DNA of 33,989 bases from CAYJLW01 sp964370965. GTDB taxonomy: Bacteria > Actinomycetota > Acidimicrobiia > UBA2766. The notes beneath the pieces were generated by a model, which worked only from the letters and a program-made list of their open reading frames with translations, did not search any database and had not been told where the DNA came from. Position 1 is the stretch's first letter. Every line of letters begins with the position of its first letter. Where the stretch lies: assembly GCA_964370965.1 (NCBI GenBank), contig CAYJLW010000045.1, positions 1-33,989 of the forward strand, given 5' to 3'. This document shows positions 1 through 6,917 of this stretch, piece by piece. The position numbers were made by a program, and so were the translations under genes.

Positions 1-40
1 ACGGGAGGGCCCGTCGGGCCGGTCCGACGGGCCCTCCCGT
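1..40. terminator. Perfect inverted repeat with 17-bp arms at the scaffold edge, terminator-like
   Basis: Positions 1-17 and 24-40 are exact reverse complements around a 6-nt loop at 18-23. The stem is almost all G/C and has no T-tract, which is common for actinobacterial terminators. It lies beyond the 3' end of the minus-strand acyl-CoA synthetase and could also serve a gene outside the window. Because it is the extreme end of the scaffold, an assembly fold-back is possible. Confidence 0.6.
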
Positions 41-71
41 CATGTCCCACGTCTCCCTGAGTCGAGCTGAT

Positions 72-111
72 CGCGTGCAGGATGGAACGTCCGCGTTACG
101 TTCTGCACGCG
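72..111. repeat. Nested stem-loop downstream of the acyl-CoA synthetase
   Basis: CGCGTGCAG at 72-80 pairs with CTGCACGCG at 103-111 (9 bp), and inside it AACGT at 86-90 pairs with ACGTT at 98-102, leaving a 5-nt bulge on the left side only. It lies 76-115 nt past the stop of the minus-strand gene, so it may be a second transcription stop or an mRNA 3'-end structure. The function is inferred from position only. Confidence 0.4.
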
Positions 112-186
112 AACAGTGTTCCGTCCGGGGGCTTCGCGACCCGGCCCTGGACCGGTGCCGATCGCGCCCCATCTGAAGGCCCCCGC

Positions 187-1749
187 TCAGTTCACGGCCT
201 TCTCGCGGCCTTCCCAGAAGGGGGCGCGCAGCTCGCGCTTGCGGAGCTTGCCCGCCTGGTCCCGCGGGAGCTCGTCGACGAACTCCACGGAGCGGGGGCG
301 CTTGTAGTCCGCCAGCCGGTCGGCGAGCCACTCCTTGAGGCCCGCGGCGCTGAGGGCGGCGTGGGGCTTCAGCTCGACGACGGCGTGCACGGACTCGCCG
401 AACTCGTCGTCGGGGATGCCGAACACGGCGGCGTCGGCGATCGCCGGATGGTGGTGCAGGGCGTCCTCGACCTCGGCCGGGTAGACGTTCACGCCGCCGG
501 AGATGATCATGTCCGTCTTGCGGTCGCAGATGTAGTAGTAGCCGTCGTCGTCGACGTAGGCGACGTCCCCCACGGAGACGAGCGCCTCCCCCTCCGGGCC
601 GGTGCGCACGGCGCCCGGCCGGCGGTAGTAGCCCGTGAAGGCGAGGGGGTGGCGGCGGATGAAGAGCTCGCCCGCCTCCCCGGGCGCCGCCTCGGCGCCG
701 TCGTCCCGGAGCACGACGAGCTCCACACCGGGGAAGGGCCGCCCGCAGGACCCGGGCTTGCGGAGCTGGTCCGCCGGCTTCAGCACCGTGTTCACGGCGA
801 GCTCCGTGGATCCGTAGAACTCGTAGAGGACGTCGCCGAGGCGGCGGGCGACGTCCTCCTTGACGGCCTGCGGGCAGGGCGCCCCGGTCGTCACGATCGT
901 GTGCAGCGACGAGAGGTCGAAGTCGGCGAGGCGGTCGCCCAGCGCGAGGAGCCGCTTCACGAGGACGGGGGCCATCACCGTGTAGCCCACCCCGTAGTCC
1001 CGGATGGCCGCCGCTGCCGTCTCGGCCGCGAACTTGGGCATGATCACGATCGTGGACCCCACCCCGGTGGCGATCATCGAGAAGCTGAACGGCGCCCCGT
1101 GGTACAGGGGGCCGGCGACGAGATGGACGTCGTCGCCGCCCCGGATGTCGAACTCGGCGAGCATGTCGGCGAACCACTTCGCCCGCAGCTCCGCCGACGT
1201 GGACCCCGGCTCCCTGTAGGCCCCTTTCGGGTTGCCCGTCGTGCCCGACGTGTACATCATCACGCCGCCGCCCTGGGCCAGCTCCGGGGGCGCGTCGGCG
1301 GGGGCGGCCGCCGTCAGCGCCGGCAGGCCGAGGACGCCGCCGCCCGTGCTCTCGCCCGTGGAGATCCACGCCGCCACCCCGGGGCACCGGGGCGCCACGG
1401 TCTCGACCACGTCGGCGAGCTCCTCGCCGAAGACCACGAAGCGGGCCTCGGCGTCGTTCACGATGTAGGCCACCTCGGGCGCCGTGAGGCGGTAGCTCAC
1501 CGGCACCGTGGTCACGCCCAGGGTGTCGTCGGCCGCGGCGAGCAGGAAGCGCTCGATGCCGTTGTGCAGGTAGCCGATCACCTTGTCTTCCCGGCCCACG
1601 CCGAGGCCGACGAGGGCGTTGGCGACGCGGTTCTTCGCCGCGTTGTACTCCGCCCACGTGAGGGTGCGGGGGTCCCCGGCGTCGAGGGGGAGCGCGACGA
1701 GAGCCACGTTGTCGGGCTTCACGGCGGCGTGGATGGCGACGAGGTCCAT
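187..1749 (-). CDS. AMP-dependent acyl-CoA synthetase / ligase (ANL superfamily)
   Basis: Activates a carboxylic acid with ATP to an acyl-adenylate and transfers it to CoA; cytoplasmic. The P-loop-like adenylation motif YTSGTTGNPKG lies near residues 166-176, YGSTE follows in the A5 region, GDVAYVDDDGYYYICDRKTDMI is the A7/A8 hinge region, GGVNVYPAEVE follows it, and the catalytic C-terminal lysine is in DQAGKLRKREL. The length (520 aa) is normal. I chose the ATG at 1749 because GGGAG stands 5 nt before it; a GTG at 1773 would add 8 residues. The gene is divergent from the LLM oxidoreductase. The substrate cannot be read from the sequence: medium- or long-chain fatty acid, or an aryl acid, are all possible. 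Confidence 0.9.
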   Translation of the reverse strand: MDLVAIHAAVKPDNVALVALPLDAGDPRTLTWAEYNAAKNRVANALVGLGVGREDKVIGYLHNGIERFLLAAADDTLGVTTVPVSYRLTAPEVAYIVNDAEARFVVFGEELADVVETVAPRCPGVAAWISTGESTGGGVLGLPALTAAAPADAPPELAQGGGVMMYTSGTTGNPKGAYREPGSTSAELRAKWFADMLAEFDIRGGDDVHLVAGPLYHGAPFSFSMIATGVGSTIVIMPKFAAETAAAAIRDYGVGYTVMAPVLVKRLLALGDRLADFDLSSLHTIVTTGAPCPQAVKEDVARRLGDVLYEFYGSTELAVNTVLKPADQLRKPGSCGRPFPGVELVVLRDDGAEAAPGEAGELFIRRHPLAFTGYYRRPGAVRTGPEGEALVSVGDVAYVDDDGYYYICDRKTDMIISGGVNVYPAEVEDALHHHPAIADAAVFGIPDDEFGESVHAVVELKPHAALSAAGLKEWLADRLADYKRPRSVEFVDELPRDQAGKLRKRELRAPFWEGREKAVN

Positions 1750-1886
1750 GAGCTCTCCCGCGGAGGTCGGCACGGCGCCCCCGGCGCCGGATCACCCATT
1801 CTGGCGCGCCGGTCCCAGCGGGGCCCCGTCGTCGGCAAGTGGCCGCAACTACGCTGGGCGGGCCCGGGTCGCGCGGAGGGGTTTTC

Positions 1887-2861
1887 ATGGCGTTGACTGC
1901 GATGCGCTTCGACATGCGGGCGCCGGACTTCGGGGCGCCCACGGCGGACCTCTACCGCGCCGCCCTCGACATGGCGGAATGGGCCGACGAGGCCGGCCTC
2001 CCGGCCGTCGTGCTGTCCGAGCACCACGGCGCGGACGACAACTACTTGCCCTCTCCGCTCACGATGGCGGCGGCGATCGCCGCTCGCACCCGTCGGATCC
2101 AGATCTTCGTCACTGTGCTCGTGCTCCCGCTGCACGACCCGGTGCGTGTCGCCGAGGACAGCGCGGTCGTGCAGACTCTGAGCGGCGGCCGCCTCAACCT
2201 CACGTTCGGTGTGGGCTACCGGCCCCACGAGTTCGAGATGTTCGGCGTCCCCATGCGGCGCCGGGGCACCCTCCTCGAGGAGTACGTCGGGATCCTGCGG
2301 CGGGGCTGGAGCGGCGAGGAGGTCGAGCATCGGGGCGCGCAGTTCCGCGTGACGCCGGTTCCGGCGCCCCGCCCCCCGCTGGTGCTCCTGGGCGGGGGCT
2401 CGGAGGCGGCGGCCCGCCGGGCGGCCCGGATCGCCGACGGGTTCCTCCCGATCCTCCCCGAGCCCCACGTCGTCGCCGCCTACCACGACGAAAGGGAGCG
2501 GCTCGGCCTCGGGCCCGGCGTCGTCATGGGGACAGCAGCGGCGGGCTTCGTGTACGTGGCCGAGGACGTCGAAGCCGCCTGGGACGTGATCGGACCCCAC
2601 GCTCTCGACGACGCCCGCTCCTACGGGCGCTGGACCGACGGCAACCCCGGGGCGGTCGCCTACGCCGCCTGCGAGACCGTCGAGGACGTGCGGGCGTCGG
2701 GTCTGTACCGCGTCCTCACGCCGGACGAGTGCGTGGCCTACGCGGAGGGACTGGGCCCGTTCGGGACCATCCAGTTGCACCCCCTCATGGGGGGCCTCGA
2801 CCCGGATTTCGCCTGGGAGGGACTCCGTCTGTTCCGCGAGCGGGTCCTGCCGCGGCTTTGA
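1887..2861 (+). CDS. LLM-class flavin-dependent oxidoreductase (luciferase-like monooxygenase family)
   Basis: A TIM-barrel flavoprotein of the bacterial luciferase superfamily, using FMN or F420. The N-terminal strand MRFDMR, the segment VVLSEHHG near residues 45-52, the SGGRLNLTFGVGYRPHEFEMFG region and PPLVLLGGGSEAAARRAARIADGF are all family hallmarks. The length (324 aa) is typical. The ATG at 1887 has GGAGGGG at 1875-1881, 5 nt upstream, and is preferred over an upstream in-frame ATG at 1839 with no ribosome site. Its stop overlaps the start of the next gene, so the two are probably co-translated. Cofactor choice (FMN or F420) and substrate are not determinable here. Confidence 0.87.
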   Translation: MALTAMRFDMRAPDFGAPTADLYRAALDMAEWADEAGLPAVVLSEHHGADDNYLPSPLTMAAAIAARTRRIQIFVTVLVLPLHDPVRVAEDSAVVQTLSGGRLNLTFGVGYRPHEFEMFGVPMRRRGTLLEEYVGILRRGWSGEEVEHRGAQFRVTPVPAPRPPLVLLGGGSEAAARRAARIADGFLPILPEPHVVAAYHDERERLGLGPGVVMGTAAAGFVYVAEDVEAAWDVIGPHALDDARSYGRWTDGNPGAVAYAACETVEDVRASGLYRVLTPDECVAYAEGLGPFGTIQLHPLMGGLDPDFAWEGLRLFRERVLPRL

Positions 2862-3997
2862 GGGTCCGGGCGCCCGCCCTCCTGGCAGCCGTCTCCCTGA
2901 TCGCCGCCGTCGCGGCGTGCGGGGGAGCAGAGACCCGCGACCGCGACGCGCGGCGGCCGTCCCGCCCTGCCTCCCCCCGGCCGTCCCCCCCGGCGACCCC
3001 GGCCCCGGCGGCGCGTTGCGTGCTCGCCCCGCCGCCGACCGGGATCTACTTGGCGGCCTTCCCCGACTTCACCAGCGACGAGCGCAACGAGGACGACGTC
3101 ACCGCCGCCCACGTCGACGACTTCGAGCGGGTCGCGGGCAAGGCCGTCGTATGGGCGTACTTCTCGGATCACTGGTACGACGGCATCCACTTCCCTGCCG
3201 CCGAGGTGGACGTCGTCCGCCGCCACGGGGAGGTCCCCTTCATCCGCCTCATGCCCTGGGCGCGGGAAGGCGAGGATCGCCCCAGCCGGTACCCGATGCG
3301 GGACATCGTCGACGGCCGCTTCGACGCCGACCTGCGCGCCTGGTTCCGGGCCGCCGCGGCGGTGCCGGGCCCGCTGCTGGTGGAGTTCGCCGCGGAGGTG
3401 AACGGCGACTGGTTTCCGTGGAACGGCCGTTGGAACGGGGGCGAGTCGGCGGGCCCGGAGCGGTTCCGGGCCGCCTACCGCCATCTGGTGGACCTCTCCC
3501 GCCAGGAGGCCGCCCGCAACCTCACCTGGTTCTTCCACGCCGACGTGTCCTCCGTGCCGGACGAGGGCTGGAACCGCATCGAGGCCTACTTCCCCGGTGA
3601 CGACGTCGTCGACTGGGTCGGCCTCAGCGTTTACGGACCCCAGGGGGCGGAGGAGGCGGAGAGCTGGGAGACGTTCGCAGCGATCCTCGACGGCGACGAC
3701 GCCTACCACCGGGTCGCCGAGATGACGGCCAAGCCCCTCGCTGTCCTCGAGACGGCCGTCGTCGAGGGGAAGCCGGGCGCCAAGGCGGTGTGGATCCGTG
3801 ATCTCTTCGGGGCCCTGTCGGCCGGGAGGTACCCGCGGGTGAAGGCCGTGGCGTGGTGGCAGGAACGCTGGGAGGCGGACGACGGGCCCCATGATCTCCG
3901 TATGAACTCGACGCCAGAGGCGGAGCAGGCCTTCCGGGACGCCGTCGCCGTCCCGTACTTCGTCACGACGCCCGTGTTCGAGGGTGCCTGCCCGTAG
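2858..3997 (+). CDS. Lipoprotein glycoside hydrolase, GH26-like (beta-mannanase/glucanase type)
   Basis: A probable cell-surface retaining endo-glycosidase. Starting at the TTG at 2858, which overlaps the TGA of the preceding gene, the protein has an N-terminal signal with the lipobox VAAC (Cys21), a Pro/Arg/Ser-rich linker to about residue 52, then a TIM barrel of about 320 residues. EFAAEVNGDWFPW matches the GH26 acid/base motif (Glu180), and LAVLETA supplies a candidate nucleophile Glu298. The TTG start is inferred from the lipoprotein signal and the overlap; no strong ribosome site precedes it, which fits translational coupling. Open reading continues upstream in this frame but that part is a shadow of the LLM gene. 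The substrate is unknown. Confidence 0.75.
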   Translation: MRVRAPALLAAVSLIAAVAACGGAETRDRDARRPSRPASPRPSPPATPAPAARCVLAPPPTGIYLAAFPDFTSDERNEDDVTAAHVDDFERVAGKAVVWAYFSDHWYDGIHFPAAEVDVVRRHGEVPFIRLMPWAREGEDRPSRYPMRDIVDGRFDADLRAWFRAAAAVPGPLLVEFAAEVNGDWFPWNGRWNGGESAGPERFRAAYRHLVDLSRQEAARNLTWFFHADVSSVPDEGWNRIEAYFPGDDVVDWVGLSVYGPQGAEEAESWETFAAILDGDDAYHRVAEMTAKPLAVLETAVVEGKPGAKAVWIRDLFGALSAGRYPRVKAVAWWQERWEADDGPHDLRMNSTPEAEQAFRDAVAVPYFVTTPVFEGACP

Positions 3998-4011
3998 CCG
4001 GACGACCGGGC

Positions 4012-4038
4012 TTGGCCGGGGCCAGGAACCCGTAGCAT
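4012..4038 (+). promoter_or_regulatory. Candidate promoter of the radical SAM gene
   Basis: TTGGCC at 4012-4017 and TAGCAT at 4033-4038, 15 bp apart, lie 26 nt before the TTG start. The -10 fits the actinobacterial TANNNT pattern; the spacing is a little short. Confidence 0.35.
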
Positions 4039-4063
4039 CGGACGGACACCACAGGAGAGCCTC

Positions 4064-5362
4064 TTGGGAGAAGGTCGATTCGTCCCCCAGGCGGGGAGCG
4101 GCGCGCGGGCGCGGATCGCGGCGCCGGGACCGTTCCAGGTGATGGTGAAGCCCCGCGGGCCGGTCTGCAACCTCGACTGCACCTACTGCTACTACCTCGC
4201 CAAGGAGGACCTCTACCCGGACGGGACCCGCTTCCAGGTCACCGAGGACGTCCTGGAGACCTTCACGCGGGAGTACCTGCGCGCCCACGAGGGCGAGGAG
4301 GTGGTGTTCTCATGGCAGGGGGGGGAGCCCACGCTCCTCGGCACGGGCTTCTTCCGCACGGCGCTGGAGCTGCAGCGCCGCCATGCCCGCCCGGGGGTGA
4401 GCGTGCGCAACGTCCTGCAGACCAACGGGACGCTCGTGGACGAGGAGTGGTGCGACCTCTTCCGGGAGCACGGCTTCCTCGTGGGACTCAGCATGGACGG
4501 CCCCCCGGAACTGCACGACGCCAACCGGGTGGACAAGCGGGGCCGGCCCACTTCCGGGCGCGTCCAGCGGGCGCTCGAGCTGTTCCTGAGCCGCGACGTC
4601 GAGTTCAACGTCCTCTGCACCGTGCACCGGGGCAATGCCCGCCACCCGCTGGACGTGTACCGGTTCTTCCGGGACGAGGGCGTGCGCTTCCTGCAGCTCA
4701 TCCCGGTCGTCGAGCAGGCGGACGGCGGGGTGGGCGAGCACACGGTGTCCCCGGGGGACTGGGGCCGGTTCCTCTGCCGCCTCTTCGACGAATGGGTCCG
4801 ACACGACGTGGGGTCCGTGTTCGTGCAGCTCTTCGACGTGGCCCTCGAGGCGTGGGTGGGCATGGAGCCGAGCCTTTGTGTGCATGCCTCCACGTGCGGC
4901 GCGGGTCTCGTCATGGAGCACAACGGCGACGTCTTCTCCTGCGACCACTACGTCACGCCCGACCACTTCCTCGGCAACGTGGGTGACGTGCCCCTCGGCG
5001 CCCTGGCGGCGTCGCCGTTCCAGCGGCGGTTCGGGGCGGCCAAGCGCGATTCGCTCCCCCGGACGTGCCGGGAGTGCCCCGTGCTCTTCGCGTGCCACGG
5101 GGGCTGCCCGAAGGACCGCTTCGCGCTCACCCCGGACGGCGAGGAGGGCCTCAACTACCTCTGCGCCGGGTACCGGGCGTTCTTCATGCATGCGGCGCCC
5201 CACATGGAGGCCATGGCGGCGCTTCTCGAAGAGGGACGGCCCCCGGCGGCGATCATGGAGACGTTGCGCACGGGCCGTCGCCCGGACGGCGCGACCCCGG
5301 GGCGCAACGACACCTGCCCCTGCGGCAGCGGCCGCAAGTACAAGGCGTGCTGCATGGGTTGA
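4064..5362 (+). CDS. Radical SAM/SPASM enzyme of the anaerobic sulfatase-maturase type with C-terminal SEC-C motif
   Basis: The radical SAM cluster is bound by CNLDCTYC (Cys35, Cys39, Cys42), and WQGGEPTLLG near residues 84-93 is the SAM-binding GGEP motif. The SPASM region holds Cys272, Cys278, Cys293, Cys335, Cys338, Cys344, Cys348 and Cys367, enough for two auxiliary 4Fe-4S clusters. Known relatives oxidise a Cys or Ser of sulfatases to formylglycine. A SEC-C zinc motif (Cys418, Cys420, Cys429, Cys430) ends the protein. The TTG at 4064 is chosen because AGGAG stands 6 nt before it; the next ATG is close to the cluster motif. No sulfatase or obvious peptide precursor is encoded nearby, so the target is open: a distant sulfatase, or another peptide. 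Confidence 0.85.
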   Translation: MGEGRFVPQAGSGARARIAAPGPFQVMVKPRGPVCNLDCTYCYYLAKEDLYPDGTRFQVTEDVLETFTREYLRAHEGEEVVFSWQGGEPTLLGTGFFRTALELQRRHARPGVSVRNVLQTNGTLVDEEWCDLFREHGFLVGLSMDGPPELHDANRVDKRGRPTSGRVQRALELFLSRDVEFNVLCTVHRGNARHPLDVYRFFRDEGVRFLQLIPVVEQADGGVGEHTVSPGDWGRFLCRLFDEWVRHDVGSVFVQLFDVALEAWVGMEPSLCVHASTCGAGLVMEHNGDVFSCDHYVTPDHFLGNVGDVPLGALAASPFQRRFGAAKRDSLPRTCRECPVLFACHGGCPKDRFALTPDGEEGLNYLCAGYRAFFMHAAPHMEAMAALLEEGRPPAAIMETLRTGRRPDGATPGRNDTCPCGSGRKYKACCMG

Positions 5363-5374
5363 GGGGGGCTGCCG

Positions 5375-5770
5375 CTACATCTGGAAGAGGCGCTGTTTGT
5401 CGGGGGCGACCTTGAGGACGACGCGCTCGGACTCGATCGGGTTGGGGTAGGGGATCCCGAAGTACTTCTGGGAGAGGGCGTCGATGTGCGCCCGGGCCTC
5501 GGGGCCGGTGGTCGTCTCCACGACGGTTCCGCGGACTTCGGCCCAGTGGAACCAGCCGTCCTTGTCGAGGATCGTGACCGTGACCCGCGGGTCGCGCTGC
5601 ACGTTCTTGAACCGCTGGCGGTGTACCTCGGTGTTGAGCAGGAGGTGCTCCCCGGCCTCGTCGGCGTCCACCCACAGCGGCATCGACTGGGCGGATCCGT
5701 CCGGCATGAACGTGGTGACGACCGCGTAGTTCGGCCCCCTGGCAAGCTCGACGACGCCGGGTTCCAGCAT
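5375..5770 (-). CDS. PPOX-class F420-dependent oxidoreductase (pyridoxamine 5'-phosphate oxidase-like)
   Basis: A small split-barrel flavin/F420-binding protein of 131 aa. ARGPNYAVVTTFMPDGSAQSMPLWVD, followed by LLLNTEVHRQRFKNVQRDPRVTVTI and a WAEVRGTVVE strand, is the typical pattern of the actinobacterial PPOX class F420 family. The ATG at 5770 has AAGGAG 7 nt before it and is preferred over an upstream GTG-type extension rich in Arg/Ala. It converges on the radical SAM gene with a gap of 12 bp. The substrate is unknown; relatives reduce quinones, biliverdin or similar compounds. Confidence 0.85.
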   Translation of the reverse strand: MLEPGVVELARGPNYAVVTTFMPDGSAQSMPLWVDADEAGEHLLLNTEVHRQRFKNVQRDPRVTVTILDKDGWFHWAEVRGTVVETTTGPEARAHIDALSQKYFGIPYPNPIESERVVLKVAPDKQRLFQM

Positions 5771-5822
5771 GGTGTACTCCTTCTCGCTCGTCGCCGCCGA
5801 CTGGCGGCGGTATCGGGTCCGC

Positions 5823-5848
5823 GAACAAACGCGCCGCGGTGCTTGTTC
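5823..5848. promoter_or_regulatory. Inverted repeat GAACAA-14-TTGTTC between divergent genes
   Basis: GAACAA at 5823-5828 and TTGTTC at 5843-5848 are exact reverse complements with a 14-bp spacer, so their centres are two helical turns apart. The pair lies in the 222-bp divergent region, 53-78 bp upstream of the PPOX start, where a repressor could act. Chance occurrence is not excluded. Confidence 0.3.
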
Positions 5849-5992
5849 CCGCCACGGTCGACGTGTGAATCGGGTCTCTGCGGGTCCCCTGTCTACACCC
5901 GCCGCTGCGGCGGCCGCCGGGCTGACGCGCTCTCGCATGGGCCGCGCGCTTAGACTGCCCGCCGGGCGACCTCAGCTAGTGAAAGGGCTGCG

Positions 5993-6457
5993 ATGCGAAG
6001 GGCAGTGTTCCGGATGGCGTTCGTGGCGGCTGTGGGCGGTCTGGTGCTGGGGGCCTGCTCCAAGACCGTCGACACGGCGGACGTCGAGAAGAAGATCGAG
6101 AAGCAGCTCGCCGAGGCGAACGGGGGCGACTACAAGGTCGACTGTCCGGACGACGTGAAGTTCGAGGTGGGCAAGACGTTCGAGTGCAAGGTGAGCGGCG
6201 ACTCCGATGGGACCCTCACGGTGGAGCTCAAGAAGGGCGACCGCTGGGAGGTCGTCGACGTGAAGGAGAAGGGTTCCCCCGCCACCGGGGACGACTCGAG
6301 CACCGGTGACACCGGTGACACCGGCGACATGACCGACCCGGGGACCGAGGACACCGGCGACATGACCGACCCGGGGACCGAGGACACCGGTGAGACCACG
6401 GACTCGGGCACGGGCGACGTGCCCGAGGAGTTCCCCACCGAGGAGCCCACCGGCTGA
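5993..6457 (+). CDS. DUF4333-domain lipoprotein with acidic Thr/Gly/Asp repeat tail
   Basis: A 154-aa exported lipoprotein: signal peptide with lipobox LGAC (Cys22), then a DUF4333-like domain at about residues 24-90 with the paired cysteines in VDCPDDVKFEVGKTFECKV. The C-terminal 60 residues are acidic and low-complexity, with two exact copies of an 11-residue unit TGDMTDPGTED. AAAGGG at 5982-5987 precedes the ATG by 5 nt, and TAGACT at 5951-5956 may be a -10. The domain is common in actinobacterial surface lipoproteins, with no assigned activity. The tail probably works as an extended spacer at the cell wall. Confidence 0.82.
   Translation: MRRAVFRMAFVAAVGGLVLGACSKTVDTADVEKKIEKQLAEANGGDYKVDCPDDVKFEVGKTFECKVSGDSDGTLTVELKKGDRWEVVDVKEKGSPATGDDSSTGDTGDTGDMTDPGTEDTGDMTDPGTEDTGETTDSGTGDVPEEFPTEEPTG
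6318..6383 (+). repeat. Two exact tandem copies of a 33-bp unit inside the DUF4333 lipoprotein gene
   Basis: Positions 6318-6350 and 6351-6383 are identical and in frame (11 codons), preceded by a shorter ACCGGTGAC repetition at about 6302-6317. Exact identity at DNA level suggests recent duplication by slippage and a length-variable tail. Confidence 0.8.
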
Positions 6458-6486
6458 CGCAGCGCTCTGCCGCCGCCTCTCACGTT

Positions 6487-6528
6487 CTGGGGAGTCGGGA
6501 CCCGGGGATCCGGGATCCGGCTCCCCAG
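6487..6528 (+). terminator. Stem-loop after the DUF4333 gene, possible terminator
   Basis: CTGGGGAG at 6487-6494 pairs with CTCCCCAG at 6521-6528 (8 bp), enclosing a GC-rich loop that itself contains repeated GGATCCGG-like stretches. It starts 30 nt after the stop codon. No T-tract follows. Confidence 0.45.
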
Positions 6529-6557
6529 AGTCGCGTCCGGGCCGGAGGTCGCCGCCT

Positions 6558-6582
6558 CATTCATTGAATGACCGGCCATTCA
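6558..6582. promoter_or_regulatory. Three alternating CATTCA/TGAATG half-sites, operator-like
   Basis: CATTCA (6558-6563), T, TGAATG (6565-6570), six bases, then CATTCA (6577-6582). The first two form a perfect 13-bp palindrome; the last two form an 18-bp near-palindrome around ACCGGC. This AT-rich island stands in otherwise very GC-rich DNA, 336 bp upstream of the secreted lyase-like gene. Binding by a dimeric repressor is inferred; the cognate protein is not visible here. Confidence 0.45.
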
Positions 6583-6680
6583 CTGGCAGGAGACAGCCCG
6601 GCCGGTGGGGAATCTGAGTGCTGTGCCCGCGCCCGGGCCGTACGGCCCAGGGCGCACAGGCCGGGGGCCCCACCCGCCGG

Positions 6681-6903
6681 CCCCGAGTGACCAACCCCGA
6701 GTGACCAACCCCGAGTGACCAACCCCGAGTGACCAACCCCGAGTGACCANNNNNNNNNNNNNNNNNNNNNNNNNNNNNNNNNNNNNNNNNNNNNNNNNNN
6801 NNNNNNNNNNNNNNNNNNNNNNNNNNNNNNNNNNNNNNNNNNNNNNNNNCCGAGTGACCAACCCCGAGTGACCAACCCCGAGTGACCAACCCCGAGTGAC
6901 CAA
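6681..6903. repeat. 14-bp tandem repeat array (unit CCCCGAGTGACCAA)
   Basis: Five units (the last lacking one base) run from 6681 to 6749, and four (the first lacking two bases) from 6850 to 6903, all identical, on both sides of a 100-N gap. At least nine copies exist and the true number is unknown. The array ends 14 nt before the ATG of the lyase-like gene, so a ribosome site (GGAG at 6905-6908) directly follows it. Three units equal 42 bp, i.e. both four helical turns and 14 codons; all three minus-strand frames are open through it, which is a by-product of a stop-free unit rather than evidence of coding. The rest of the 460-bp non-coding stretch 6458-6917 holds the stem-loop and palindromes listed separately. 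Confidence 0.95.
6750..6849. other. Assembly gap of exactly 100 N
   Basis: The round length is the usual placeholder for a gap of unknown size. The 14-bp register on the two sides differs by one base if the gap is taken as 100, so its real length is not 100. The surrounding repeat is the obvious cause of the break. Confidence 0.97.
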
Positions 6904-6917
6904 CGGAGTATCACGTC

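Noticed and set aside
82..1896. Long plus-strand open frame opposite the acyl-CoA synthetase
   Set aside because: It is the antisense shadow of a clear enzyme with all ANL motifs; the translation is low-complexity Arg/Gly/Ala/Val.
6681..6903. CRISPR array
   Set aside because: Units are 14 bp and directly contiguous, with no spacers, and no cas gene is present.
6557..6914. Three minus-strand open frames through the 14-bp array (GHSGLVTRGWSLGV-type repeats)
   Set aside because: A 14-bp unit without stops is open in every frame; there is no ribosome site, the frames cross the N gap, and none extends into a recognisable domain.
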